NCBI RefSeq assembly: GCF_030409875.1
Contig: NZ_JAUFQR010000001.1
Span: forward strand, 3,720,001 to 3,784,000
Source: Chryseobacterium tructae
Lineage (GTDB): Bacteria; Bacteroidota; Bacteroidia; Flavobacteriales; Weeksellaceae
DNA: 64,000 bases
Direction: 5' to 3'
Shown: one piece after another, positions 10,151 to 19,083 of the stretch
Numbering within the stretch: position 1 is the first letter of the stretch
Layout: every line of letters begins with the position of its first letter
Position numbers and translations under genes: made by a program
Notes under the pieces: generated by a model
Told to the model about the DNA's origin: nothing
The model's input: the letters and a program-made list of their open reading frames with translations, nothing else
The model's database searches: none

Positions 10151-10173
10151 AGACTGCCTTTGGGAGACAGTCT
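10151..10173. terminator. Bidirectional terminator between hydrolase and dedA
   Basis: AGACTG...CAGTCT-based hairpin (AGACTGCC/GGGAGACAGTCT) flanked by A-rich sequence on the left and TCTT on the right, lying between two convergent genes. Confidence 0.6.
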
Positions 10174-10197
10174 TCTATATTGTAATTGAATTGATTT

Positions 10198-10893
10198 TTA
10201 TTCAAAATCTTTATTTTCGTATTTAGAGAAATCTTCTTTTTTTCCAAACATGAACTTAATAATTATCGGAAGTGTTGTTACCAATACGATAACGATAATA
10301 ATGTACTCTAGTTTTTCCTTCAGATTGATTCCAAACTGTTCCATGAAAAGTTTATCTAGGTAGTGTCCTGCAAAGATCAAAATAAAAGACCATAGAACAG
10401 CTCCAATAACATTATCTCTCAAGAACTCTTTTTTGTCCATCTTTACAATTCCTGCAACAATCGGAGTAAAGGTTCTCACCACAGGTAAGAATCTCGCCAT
10501 AATGATGGCCAATGCCCCGTGTTTTTCAAAGAAATCATGAGCCTGATAAAGGTATTTCTTCTTGAAAAGCATTGAATCTGGTCTTTTGTATAACGCAGGT
10601 CCCGCTTTTCTTCCAAAGTAATATCCTACTTCGTTTCCTATAATGGCAGCAAGAGCTACTCCAGAGGCTAATATTGTTGTATCTAAGAAATCACTTCCTG
10701 TAGAACCAAATGTCTCTTTGATGATTTCAACGGCATAAATTCCCGAAACGAACAATAATGAATCTCCGGGTAGAAAAAATCCTACAAAAAGACCTGTTTC
10801 AGCAAAAACAATAAATAAAATAAGCCAAAACCCTCCCATTTTAATATAAAATTCGGGGTTTAATAAATCCTTCCAGCTATTGAAATCTTCCAT
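10198..10893 (-). CDS. DedA family membrane protein
   Basis: A 231-residue inner-membrane protein of the DedA/VTT family. Some members act as proton-dependent lipid scramblases that recycle undecaprenyl phosphate or phospholipids. The family signatures are clear: ETGLFVGFFLPGDSLLFVSG near residue 30, GNEVGYYFGRKAGP near 85, and FLPVVRTFTPIVAG near 135. The C-terminal tail is charged. It ends at a terminator and starts about 85 bases from the end of prfB on the same strand; co-transcription with prfB is possible. Confidence 0.88.
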   Translation of the reverse strand: MEDFNSWKDLLNPEFYIKMGGFWLILFIVFAETGLFVGFFLPGDSLLFVSGIYAVEIIKETFGSTGSDFLDTTILASGVALAAIIGNEVGYYFGRKAGPALYKRPDSMLFKKKYLYQAHDFFEKHGALAIIMARFLPVVRTFTPIVAGIVKMDKKEFLRDNVIGAVLWSFILIFAGHYLDKLFMEQFGINLKEKLEYIIIVIVLVTTLPIIIKFMFGKKEDFSKYENKDFE

Positions 10894-10978
10894 ATATATT
10901 GATGAACAACAAAAATAAGTCTAAAATATCTGAAACAAAAATTAATTATAAGATTTTAACTAAAATTTCACATGATAT

Positions 10979-12091
10979 TTATAGGTCTAGGTCATCATCA
11001 GAAACCGCCGTACCATCGGCCATTAAGAAAGCTTTAAGAAAAGGGGTAAGATTTCCATTCATTACAGCGTCCACATCTGAGGTCTCATGGCCTGAGCGTA
11101 CATCTTTTACCAATTTGTAAGGATGCATGACGTAGTTTCTAATCTGGCTTCCCCACTCGATCTTCATTTTATTAGCTTCAATCTCATTTCTTGCCTTCAT
11201 TCGCTCTTCCAATTCCATTTCATATAATCTGGAACGTAGGAGTTGCATTGCTTTTTCTTTATTTTGAAGCTGAGAACGGGATTCTGAGTTTTCAATGATA
11301 ATTCCAGTAGGTGCATGGCGAAGACGTACCGCTGTTTCTACTTTGTTTACGTTCTGACCTCCGGCTCCGGAAGACCTCATCGTTTCGAAAGAGATATCCG
11401 CAGGATTGATATTAATTTCAATGGTATCATCCACTAAAGGATAAACATATACGGAAACGAAACTGGTGTGACGTTTAGCATTAGAATCAAAAGGTGAAAT
11501 TCTTACCAAACGGTGAACTCCATTCTCTCCTCTTAAATACCCGAAAGCAAATTCACCTTCTATTTCAAGGGTAACGGTCTTTACTCCGGCTACATCCCCT
11601 GCCTGAAAGTTAAGTTCACGGATTTTATAGCCTTGCTTTTCTGACCACATGGTATACATTCTCATCAGCATGGATGCCCAGTCACAGCTTTCTGTTCCTC
11701 CGGCTCCGGCAGTGATCTGAAGAACCGCAGAAAGCTCATCACCTTCATTGGAAAGCATATTTTTGAATTCCAGATCCTCAATTTTTTCCACCAATTGTGG
11801 GAATGTTGCATCCAGCTCTTTTTCTGAATCAGGGTCTTCTTTAGCAAAATCGGCTAATACCTGAAGATCTTCAAATTGGGTATGAATCTCATCATAGCTT
11901 TCTACCCATTTTTTCTTGGAACGAAGCTGCTTCAGGAAAGCTTCTGCTGTTTTAGGACTATCCCAAAACTCAGGGGCTGCTGTTTTTTCATCATCATTGG
12001 CAATTTCGATCTTCTTTTTTTCAATCTGTAAATATTTGTATAATTCTTCAATTCTGGATTGAACTTCTTTTATCTGGTCGTTGTTAATCAC
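10979..12091 (-). CDS. prfB: Peptide chain release factor 2, without programmed frameshift
   Basis: RF2, about 370 residues, which terminates translation at UGA and UAA. The stop-codon recognition tripeptide SPF ([14 protein letters not shown]) and the catalytic GGQ ([15 protein letters not shown]) are both present. The gene reads through in one frame; the CTTTGA shift site that autoregulates prfB in many bacteria is absent (the region reads [10 protein letters not shown]). I prefer the GTG at 12091: the in-frame TTG at 12109 lies within a TATTTTTG promoter box (12107-12114), and the GTG gives the usual N-terminus [10 protein letters not shown]. Confidence 0.92.
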   Translation of the reverse strand: MINNDQIKEVQSRIEELYKYLQIEKKKIEIANDDEKTAAPEFWDSPKTAEAFLKQLRSKKKWVESYDEIHTQFEDLQVLADFAKEDPDSEKELDATFPQLVEKIEDLEFKNMLSNEGDELSAVLQITAGAGGTESCDWASMLMRMYTMWSEKQGYKIRELNFQAGDVAGVKTVTLEIEGEFAFGYLRGENGVHRLVRISPFDSNAKRHTSFVSVYVYPLVDDTIEININPADISFETMRSSGAGGQNVNKVETAVRLRHAPTGIIIENSESRSQLQNKEKAMQLLRSRLYEMELEERMKARNEIEANKMKIEWGSQIRNYVMHPYKLVKDVRSGHETSDVDAVMNGNLTPFLKAFLMADGTAVSDDDLDL

Positions 12092-12273
12092 GATTCTTTC
12101 TTTTTGCAAAAATAAGGGATTTCTTTTAGAACTGAGAGTTTTTTAAGATGGGAGATGCAGGGATTCTCGTTTAAAGTCTAAGATTAGTATCCTCATGGTT
12201 ATTTCTTCTTCTTTATTTATTTGTAATCATTATTTTTCATCATATATTTACTTTTAAAACACATTGAAACAGT

Positions 12274-12552
12274 ATGGATGATTTTAATATTAGGCTTAAT
12301 GATTATAACAGAGACTTTATACAGCTTAAAAAACTAATTTATTCGATGAATTTAATTCCCGGCCTGTCAAAACACGGTTGGGATCATTTAACGCAAATAA
12401 TCCTTCAATAATTGGAAAAAGGAGTTGATTTTGAAAAGCTCGAAAGTATCATCGAATTTGAACTCGGTGCAAAGTATGGACTTTATATTGATGAATTCAA
12501 TTCTGAAGAAATCACCAGTGATATTATGAATTGGTGGAATTCATCTTCCTAA
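12274..12552 (+). pseudogene. Small unknown gene interrupted by an in-frame stop
   Basis: A 92-codon frame (MDDFNIRLNDYNRDFIQL ... ITSDIMNWWNSSS) is open from the ATG at 12274 to the TAA at 12552 except for one in-frame TAA at 12409-12411. Both halves look like normal coding sequence for this genome, with acidic, amphipathic composition typical of small Bacteroidota accessory or immunity-like proteins. No family is recognised. Unlike the other disruptions in this window, a single-base loss does not explain it; a C-to-T change (CAA to TAA) or a true nonsense mutation would. Confidence 0.5.
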
Positions 12553-12605
12553 TCTGAAAGTTCACAATTCTGCTTAAAATCAGTCTATTATTTTTTGTAA
12601 ATTAC

Positions 12606-13721
12606 TTACCGCAACCCCATCATTTTTCTCACAGTTTCACCTATCTTTGGAGCCAACGCTACTCCCATTCCGGAAAGCCTTACTGCACAAAATTGTCGGT
12701 CTGAAACCTGTTTTACAATCGGCGTTTTGTCTGAACCCATGGCCATAATTCCAGACCAACGCAAAGCAACTTTAAAGTCTTGATCCGGTAAGATTACTTC
12801 CCTTAAAAAGTTCTCTAAGTGATCTTGCAGAAACTCAGTAGTTTCAAAAGCAATAGTTTCCTCGGTTTTAAAATCCTGATTCCTGCCACCACCCAATAAG
12901 ACTCTGTTTCCTACATTTCTAAAGTAATAAAATCCTTCATCATAGTGAAAAGTTCCCTTTAGTTTTAAATTTTCTATAGGCTCAGTAAGCAGAATCTGCC
13001 CACGTGCAGGAACGATATCTTCTTTTTCCAAAAATTTTGAGCTGAATGCATTTGTACAATGAATTAATTGATCACCATTAACAAAAACTCCATCCGAAAA
13101 ATGAACACTCACTTCATTTCTTGTTTCCTGAATTTCTTTAACTTCTGTTCCAAACAAAAATTCAATCTTCAATTCATAGCATTTCTCTAAAAGTTTCTGC
13201 AGCAATTTCCCTGAATGTAAACCTCCCTCACAAGGATTTTCAACCAGAAATTGAGATTTACCCAATCCAAATTCTTTTATTTTATCCTGATTTAAAGAAT
13301 AAGTTTCTTCAAGTCCTGTAATTGACTTTAGTTTGTCATTGACTTCATTGATATATAATAATGGCTCGTCATTATTTAGAATTTCATATCCTCCATTGCC
13401 TTCAAAGTCTATTTCATCATTTTTGAAATATTGTCTGATCTTCTGAAGACCATCGAACCTCATTTTAACAAGATCCAATGTTTTTTCCCAACCCATTTTC
13501 CGAGAATCGGCAATCACTTCCGTAAGGCTTCCAAAACAGGCAAACCCTGCATTTCGGGTAGAGGCTCCTAATGGCACTCTGTTTCTTTCAATAATCAATA
13601 CAGATTTTTCAGGAAATTGCTCTTTAATGGAAATAGCCGTCCAGAGCCCGGAAAATCCGCCTCCAATAATGATAATATCTCTTTTACGGTAAAAAGTTTC
13701 CTGTTCCCAGATGCTGATCAT
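12606..13721 (-). CDS. FAD-dependent oxidoreductase of the DAO family
   Basis: A 371-residue flavoprotein of the D-amino-acid oxidase-like family. The N-terminal FAD-binding Rossmann motif is IIIIGGGFSGLWTA, followed by the acidic end of beta-2 (LIIERN) and the family's ASTRNAGFACFG motif. The C-terminal end carries the second FAD-contact segment (RLSGMGVALAPKIG). Such proteins oxidise secondary amines or amino acids; the substrate is unknown. It is cytoplasmic by lack of a signal peptide. No functional partner is adjacent. Confidence 0.82.
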   Translation of the reverse strand: MISIWEQETFYRKRDIIIIGGGFSGLWTAISIKEQFPEKSVLIIERNRVPLGASTRNAGFACFGSLTEVIADSRKMGWEKTLDLVKMRFDGLQKIRQYFKNDEIDFEGNGGYEILNNDEPLLYINEVNDKLKSITGLEETYSLNQDKIKEFGLGKSQFLVENPCEGGLHSGKLLQKLLEKCYELKIEFLFGTEVKEIQETRNEVSVHFSDGVFVNGDQLIHCTNAFSSKFLEKEDIVPARGQILLTEPIENLKLKGTFHYDEGFYYFRNVGNRVLLGGGRNQDFKTEETIAFETTEFLQDHLENFLREVILPDQDFKVALRWSGIMAMGSDKTPIVKQVSDRQFCAVRLSGMGVALAPKIGETVRKMMGLR

Positions 13722-13876
13722 AAGTAATGGGTAATGAGTGATAAATAATTGATGATAGTGGAAAGTTTGAGATGTAGAGAATAGACAAAGAAACTTGTTA
13801 CATCATTACCATTTTAGTAACTAATAGCCTACCCTTTCATATCTCTTACCCCAAAGCTCGTATCTCGCCCCACTTA

Positions 13877-15226
13877 CTAATTTTCTTTTTCCCCGTTATG
13901 ATGAAATCCAATAGCACGTCTTGGTTCTTCGACTATTTTATAGGTTTCAAGTTCGCTTTTTAATGCCTGAATTCTAAAATGAAATTCATCAAAGTTATTA
14001 ATGATCGCATCTGCTAAAAATCGGGCTACCTGATCAAGGTATTCTTCGGTGAGTTTTGCTGCAGCATCCCTTAACGCTCCATTGATAAGATTCTGATCAA
14101 TTTTAAGTTTCTCGTTGCGGGTTCTTTGATAAAGATTTTTGATTCTTTTCTTTAAACTTTGGGTAAAATCAATCAGCATGGTATTGCTAAAGGCTTTCAT
14201 CCTTGAGGCAGCATCATGCCAGAAAGGAATTTTATCTGCTTTATTATTTTTAAGAATTTTATAGAGTAAGGAATCTTCTTCAAGCCCTCTTGTCATCGCA
14301 TATAAGATAATTTCGGAACGTTCGGAAGCATTAGGTGGAAATATTGGAATCATTACATCAAATCTCCCCGGAGCTAGGATTTCTTCATCAATTTCGGATA
14401 CTGAATTGGCTGAACCTACCATTAAAACGCCTTCTTTCTCAAATTTTCCAATATAATGAAGGATCAATTCTTGTGCTTCAAGATTACAAGATGCAACATC
14501 CGTATCGGCTTTTCTTTGCATCATAATTTCATCAAAATCATCAAGGAAGAGCAACATTTTATTTTCTTTCAACATGGATAAAAGAAAGTCACTGAAATTG
14601 ATTTGATTTCCATCAATCAATGAAGTGCTCAGGTAATGTTTTTTCACTTCTTTGAACTGATAGCCTATGATTTCGGCAATTTTATTGGCCCAGAAAATCT
14701 TACCACTTCCGGGAGGGCCGTATAAAATAATGCCTGCCGGTTTATTGATGCCCCAATCCTTAATCTGCTGTGGATTCAAAAAGGGTTCAAGAATAACTGA
14801 TGTATAGAAAAATAAATCTCTGTATCCTATAAAATCTCTTTTCTGCAGGCTGGTTTTATGTCCAAAATAATTATATACAAATTGATAATTGCCACCTAAC
14901 TTATTATCAATCCCATAACTTGAAATGGATGATTTGAAAAAGCCATTGTCAAAAATATTAGGATTATTATCCTTGATTACTTTCTCTACTTTCTCTTTTG
15001 GCTGATTGATAACTTCAGCAATCTGTTCTAAGGTCTTATTCTTATCCAGATCTTTTTCGTACAGCCTTAAAAAATCAATATTCTCACGGGCAAATTTTTC
15101 AAAATCTTCCTTTACATCAAAGTTGGTACTGATACAATCTACCAGTTCCAGATCAAAATCCTGTATAAACTGTTTTATCGCTTCTGCAGAAACATTTAAT
15201 TCTTCTGCGAGTTCAATTAACTTCAT
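13877..15226 (-). CDS. AAA-family ATPase with an N-terminal helix-turn-helix (IF2-N-like) domain
   Basis: A 449-residue AAA+ protein. The N-terminal ~95 residues resemble IF2-N-type small helical domains, occurring twice (IELAEELNVSAEAIKQFI, LEQIAEVINQPKEKVEKVI). The AAA module follows with Walker A GPPGSGK at about residue 172, Walker B MLLFLDDFDEI, a sensor-1-like MVGSANS and an arginine finger-like ILAPGRFD. The residue after the Walker A lysine is Ile instead of the usual Thr/Ser. The C-terminal ~100 residues form a helical region. It is soluble; the role is unknown, and architecture suggests remodelling of a nucleoprotein or protein complex. Confidence 0.75.
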   Translation of the reverse strand: MKLIELAEELNVSAEAIKQFIQDFDLELVDCISTNFDVKEDFEKFARENIDFLRLYEKDLDKNKTLEQIAEVINQPKEKVEKVIKDNNPNIFDNGFFKSSISSYGIDNKLGGNYQFVYNYFGHKTSLQKRDFIGYRDLFFYTSVILEPFLNPQQIKDWGINKPAGIILYGPPGSGKIFWANKIAEIIGYQFKEVKKHYLSTSLIDGNQINFSDFLLSMLKENKMLLFLDDFDEIMMQRKADTDVASCNLEAQELILHYIGKFEKEGVLMVGSANSVSEIDEEILAPGRFDVMIPIFPPNASERSEIILYAMTRGLEEDSLLYKILKNNKADKIPFWHDAASRMKAFSNTMLIDFTQSLKKRIKNLYQRTRNEKLKIDQNLINGALRDAAAKLTEEYLDQVARFLADAIINNFDEFHFRIQALKSELETYKIVEEPRRAIGFHHNGEKEN

Positions 15227-15421
15227 AATTCCCTATTAGTTCTATCAAATTTAATATTTTAATCTTGAAAGTCTATGAAAGTATCAGAATTTAATATCAT
15301 TTTAATTCAAATATTATCAATATTCTTTTTTTTATTTCTCAGTTCTGTTAAATATTGAAGTTCTTTAATCATTTGCTTTTTCATTCTTACATTATTTTAT
15401 AATTTTATCGAAACGAAGGAA

Positions 15422-16066
15422 ATGAAAAAAATATACTATCGTCCGGGACTCATCAGCGCTTTAGTCATTCCCGTCTTATTTTGGCATTTCGGAAATAGAA
15501 AAATTCAAGAAATAACTACTTCAGTGATGGATATTGGCATTCCTCCTAAATTAGATAAAGATAAAAGCAATTCTAATGATGTTCTTGAACTATTTAGAAA
15601 CTGGAATCTCAAAAAAATAAAGGTTCCGGCGGGTAAAGCCAAAGAAAACTCAGATTTATATGTTTCAGAGGTGAACGCACTACAGAAACGAAATGAGAAG
15701 CATACCGGAATAGAATTTATTTTAGGGGAAGAAAACACCTATGGAGATTTTGCTTCTATTATCAATGATATGCATATTACCAAACACGCAGAATATGCGG
15801 TGGATCTAGAAAAAACAGGAAATCTACTTGTTCCTGTAACGATCACTTATCCAGACCCTCCCGCAGGACCTTGTGAACTTTTTGATGATCAGATAATTAC
15901 ATTCACAGATGACCCAGAACCCAGCCTTTTTGAAAAAACACAGGCATTTTTCTCTCACCTGACCAAAGAGGCTTATATTCTGATCGCAGGCTTCCTGATA
16001 CTATCTTATCTTTCTATATTAAGTTTTAAAGAAAGGTCTCTACTTTCCAGATACCCCTTAAAATAA
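15422..16066 (+). CDS. Unknown membrane protein with terminal membrane segments
   Basis: A 214-residue protein with a hydrophobic segment at the N-terminus (LISALVIPVLFWHFG) and one at the C-terminus (AYILIAGFLILSYLSILSF), leaving a ~150-residue hydrophilic domain between them, probably periplasmic. An AAGGAA just upstream of the ATG could act as a ribosome binding site. I recognise no domain. It lies divergent from the AAA ATPase gene (196 bases apart) and ends at its own terminator. Confidence 0.65.
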   Translation: MKKIYYRPGLISALVIPVLFWHFGNRKIQEITTSVMDIGIPPKLDKDKSNSNDVLELFRNWNLKKIKVPAGKAKENSDLYVSEVNALQKRNEKHTGIEFILGEENTYGDFASIINDMHITKHAEYAVDLEKTGNLLVPVTITYPDPPAGPCELFDDQIITFTDDPEPSLFEKTQAFFSHLTKEAYILIAGFLILSYLSILSFKERSLLSRYPLK

Positions 16067-16067
16067 A

Positions 16068-16090
16068 AGGCTGCCAATGGGCAGCCTCTT
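16068..16090. terminator. Terminator between convergent genes
   Basis: AGGCTGCC-aatg-GGCAGCCT perfect stem at 16068-16087 followed by CTTTCTTT, between the unknown membrane protein (+) and msrAB (-). Confidence 0.75.
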
Positions 16091-16099
16091 TCTTTCAAT

Positions 16100-17218
16100 T
16101 TACTTTTTATCTAACAACGGAAGATATTTTCCGTATCCTTTTGTTTCCATCTCCGCTTTGGGGATAAATTTCAGAGAAGCACTGTTGATGCAGTAACGAA
16201 GTCCGCCTTTATCCTTAGGTCCATCAGTAAAGACATGTCCCAAGTGAGCATCTCCGGTTTTGCTTCTTACCTCTACTCTTGTCATTCCGTGAGTACCATC
16301 CAGTTTTTCATCAATCAAACTTTTGGTAATCGGTTTTGAGAAGCTTGGCCAGCCACAACCTGATTCAAATTTATCTGTTGAAACAAATAATGGTTCCCCG
16401 GTAGTGATATCTACATAAATTCCTTCACGGGTTTCGTTCCAGTATTCATTTTGGAAAGGTCTTTCTGTACCATTTTCTTGCGTTACATTATATTGTTCAG
16501 CCGTTAGTTTTCCCTTTAAAGCTTTTTTGTCCTGTTTTTGATAAGCTGTTGTTTTCGGAAGTGGGTTTGCTTTTTTGGCCATTTCAAAAAGTCCTGGTTC
16601 AATATGGCAATATCCGCCTGGGTTTTTATCCAGATAATCCTGATGATAATCTTCCGCTTTATAGAAATTTTTCAAAGGAGTGGTTTCTACAACTACCGGT
16701 TTCGTATAGTTTTTTGCCAGCTTCTGCACTTCAGCTTTTACCAAAGTTTCATCTGTTTTATCTGTGTAATAAATTCCTGTTCTATATTGGTCTCCTCTAT
16801 CATTTCCCTGCTGGTTAAGACTTGTAGGATCAATGGTTTTAAAATACAAATCAATCAAGAGTTTCAGATCTACCTGTTCCGGATCGTATTTTACTTTCAC
16901 TGTTTCTGCAAACCCGGTTGTGTGACTTACTACTTCTTCATACGTAGGGTTTTGAGTTTTACCATTGGCATACCCTACATCTGTTCCTACAACACCACGA
17001 ATCTGCTGAAAGAAATGTTCTGTTCCCCAAAAACATCCACCTGCAAAATAAATCTCTCTTACATTTTTATTATCCATAATTTCTTGTTTTTCTTTTTTCA
17101 TGTCTGTTTCAACAGGCTTATTCTTTTTAAAAAGCCCGCTTTCTGTAGCAAAGACTGCAATACCCAGAACAATTCCGAGTACAATTAATATATTTTTCAT
17201 ATTTAGCTTTTTATTCAT
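16100..17218 (-). CDS. msrAB: Bifunctional methionine sulfoxide reductase MsrA-MsrB, membrane anchored
   Basis: A 372-residue fusion that repairs both epimers of oxidised methionine. An N-terminal hydrophobic helix ([16 protein letters not shown]) probably tethers it to the membrane, facing the periplasm. MsrA follows (residues ~55-210) with its catalytic [11 protein letters not shown]. MsrB occupies the C-terminal half, with [18 protein letters not shown] and the catalytic Cys in [11 protein letters not shown]. It is the last gene of a minus-strand cluster with an ECF sigma factor, an anti-sigma-like protein and a DUF417 protein; the DUF417 stop is 6 bases upstream. The context supports an oxidative-stress role. 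Confidence 0.93.
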   Translation of the reverse strand: MNKKLNMKNILIVLGIVLGIAVFATESGLFKKNKPVETDMKKEKQEIMDNKNVREIYFAGGCFWGTEHFFQQIRGVVGTDVGYANGKTQNPTYEEVVSHTTGFAETVKVKYDPEQVDLKLLIDLYFKTIDPTSLNQQGNDRGDQYRTGIYYTDKTDETLVKAEVQKLAKNYTKPVVVETTPLKNFYKAEDYHQDYLDKNPGGYCHIEPGLFEMAKKANPLPKTTAYQKQDKKALKGKLTAEQYNVTQENGTERPFQNEYWNETREGIYVDITTGEPLFVSTDKFESGCGWPSFSKPITKSLIDEKLDGTHGMTRVEVRSKTGDAHLGHVFTDGPKDKGGLRYCINSASLKFIPKAEMETKGYGKYLPLLDKK

Positions 17219-17224
17219 TATTTC

Positions 17225-17671
17225 TTATTGTTTTTGTGTGATCATCAATCCAAATCCTAAAAGCATCAGATCCTTCACTATAAAAAAGTCCGTAACAGGA
17301 ACTCCATCTACTATTTTCCACATTCCCGGAGTCGTAAACAAATAACTTAATGTCACCAGAAAAGTGACGATCATCCCTATTCCGGCATACTTTTTAAGTA
17401 CAGCAAATTTCGCACTAAATATCAGTAATAAGGCAATGATAATTTCTATCGCTCCGATAAGGTTTGATACCATCTGAACGCTCATTATCTTATATACGAA
17501 AAAAGTTAAGAAATGGTTTTCCACCAAAGGTTTTATGGATGCTGCTTCGGTAGGTGTAAATTTGAAGATTCCAATCCAAAGCAAAATAAGTGCTGCTCCG
17601 AAAAGGGAAATGTAATATCCCAGATGATAGGTTAATTGATTTTTACCAGATGTATTTGTTGTTCCGACCAT
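17225..17671 (-). CDS. DUF417 (YkgB/RclC-like) membrane protein
   Basis: A 148-residue protein with four predicted membrane helices, of the DUF417/YkgB family. The pattern IGIFKFTPTEAASIKPLVENHF is characteristic of it. The E. coli relative RclC belongs to the reactive-chlorine resistance operon. Here it lies 6 bases before msrAB and downstream of the sigma/anti-sigma pair, which fits a hypochlorous-acid or related oxidant response. The molecular function of the family is not known. Confidence 0.82.
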   Translation of the reverse strand: MVGTTNTSGKNQLTYHLGYYISLFGAALILLWIGIFKFTPTEAASIKPLVENHFLTFFVYKIMSVQMVSNLIGAIEIIIALLLIFSAKFAVLKKYAGIGMIVTFLVTLSYLFTTPGMWKIVDGVPVTDFFIVKDLMLLGFGLMITQKQ

Positions 17672-17750
17672 TTTTTTAGATTTTGAATTAATACTTTTAT
17701 TATTTTCAAAAGTATAGTCGGTGTTATTTCAAAATCCTGACATAATTTTC

Positions 17751-18020
17751 TTAGAAATTTAATTTTTCAATTATTTTATTTTTAAAATCCTGAATTTCAG
17801 ATTCATTAATTTCAGTATTTTTTTCAGCAAGCGTTTTTCTAAAAATCTTATCCAACAGTTTCAGCTTTTCATTATAAGCTTTACACCATTTACATACAAA
17901 TATATGGATGCTCAATCTCCTGTTTTCTTTGGCAGAGATTGTTTTGGCATTACGTTTTTCCATGAGCAAAGTAGCTTCGATGCATGGTAAGAACAGAATA
18001 TGTAATATCTTTTTCAGCAT
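17751..18020 (-). CDS. Small anti-sigma factor-like zinc-binding protein
   Basis: An 89-residue protein directly behind an ECF sigma factor gene (7 bases between them). The segment CIEATLLMEKR followed by HIFVCKWCKAY gives a Cys...His-x3-Cys-x2-Cys arrangement like that of ZAS/zf-HC2 anti-sigma factors, which can sense thiol oxidation by losing zinc. There is no membrane segment, so a soluble cytoplasmic sensor is expected. Assignment is by motif and position; no alignment was possible. Confidence 0.72.
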   Translation of the reverse strand: MLKKILHILFLPCIEATLLMEKRNAKTISAKENRRLSIHIFVCKWCKAYNEKLKLLDKIFRKTLAEKNTEINESEIQDFKNKIIEKLNF

Positions 18021-18027
18021 TTTTTAA

Positions 18028-18579
18028 TTATAATCTTGAAAACCAGTTAAATTCCAGACATTCTCTAAGTTGCATCCGGCTTCTTTGAAGGATCTTCCAA
18101 AGGTTAGTCGTAGAAACATTCAATTCCTGACTCACATCGGGGGCTTTTTTTTCTTCAAGGTAATACATCTTCAGTAAAATTTTCCATCTGGAGGGTAATT
18201 CCTCGATACACTCTTCAAGCGTTTTATTAAAATCCTGATTGTCCAGAAGCTCAGATTCCGTTGAAACATTCCAATCATTTAAGACATCATTATTTTTCCA
18301 GGAGCCTGTTTCATCAAAAAAATGATCCAGCTTAATATTGGGTTCTGATTTATATTTTTTTCGGTAAAAATCTGCTACTTTTCTCTGAAGAATAGCCATA
18401 AGCCAAGTGAGTGGCTGACTTTTCTCTTCAAAGGAATCATAATTGGAAAAGGCAGCAATAAAAACATCCTGAACCACATCCTGAGCATCCTCTTTATTGG
18501 AAAGCATATATAAAGCTTTCTTCAAAAGCGGCCCGGAATACTGATCGATCCAGCTTTTCAGAATTTCGTTTTTCATCAT
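18028..18579 (-). CDS. ECF-type RNA polymerase sigma factor
   Basis: A 183-residue sigma-70 family factor of the ECF class. Region 2 holds the core-binding NKEDAQDVVQDVFIAAF and the -10-recognition helix (PLTWLMAILQRKVADFYRKK). Region 4 carries the helix-turn-helix (LPSRWKILLKMYYLEEKKAPDVSQELNVSTTNLWKIL). Its gene starts the cluster sigma, anti-sigma, DUF417, msrAB, so it probably directs its own transcription and the oxidant-defence genes. Other targets in the genome cannot be seen. Confidence 0.88.
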   Translation of the reverse strand: MMKNEILKSWIDQYSGPLLKKALYMLSNKEDAQDVVQDVFIAAFSNYDSFEEKSQPLTWLMAILQRKVADFYRKKYKSEPNIKLDHFFDETGSWKNNDVLNDWNVSTESELLDNQDFNKTLEECIEELPSRWKILLKMYYLEEKKAPDVSQELNVSTTNLWKILQRSRMQLRECLEFNWFSRL

Positions 18580-18659
18580 CGAGTTATGTTTTTTTATCTT
18601 ATTCAGATCTTAGCTAAGGTAATAAGTTAAATGGAATGAACAAAATATTCTTGGAATGA

Positions 18660-19033
18660 ATGTTTTTTGTTGGAAAACGCAAGGACGCAAGGATTTTAGA
18701 TAATGAGCCTGTTTTTAAGGCGCAAGGATTTTATCTGCGATAAAATTTTACACTGCTTTTAGAGTAGCCACGAATGCACGAATAATTTTAATGATGTATA
18801 CATTCTATGTGAAATCTATGTGGTTTAAATAATAATTTGATTTTTACAACATAGACACATAGAATAAGGTAATTCGTACATACGTGGCAAAAAATATTTA
18901 TATCTAGCCATTTGATAAAAAGCTAGAGCCTGTATAAGTATATATTCCTATTGGCAAGCAATTATTATGTCCGATATTTGATAAAACATCCTTGAAAATA
19001 TGAAATATTAGATATTAAATCACCTAAAAATCT
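18660..19033. repeat. Intergenic repeats, including a nested palindromic element (18767-18888)
   Basis: This 504-base gap between the sigma factor and alaS holds no gene. ACGCAAGGA-type repeats occur at 18677-18697 and again at 18720-18731. An element at 18767-18888 has outer arms GCCACGAATGCACGAAT and ATTCGTACATACGTGGC (inverted, three mismatches) and inner arms CTATGTGaaatCTATGTGGTT and AACATAGACACATAG. The same outer arms form a shorter palindrome at 33483-33522, so this is a dispersed family and not an alaS-specific site. Confidence 0.65.
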
Positions 19034-19041
19034 TAAATTTG
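19034..19041 (+). promoter_or_regulatory. -7 promoter box of alaS
   Basis: TAAATTTG at 19034-19041, 42 bases before the alaS ATG. No TTG lies at the expected -33 distance, so the call rests on the -7 box only. Confidence 0.45.
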
Positions 19042-19083
19042 CATCTTATCAAAATTTGATACTAAAAAAGCAAAAGCAATACT

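Noticed and set aside
16538..17188. 216-codon plus-strand frame
   Set aside because: Shadow of msrAB on the opposite strand; msrAB is certain from its motifs.
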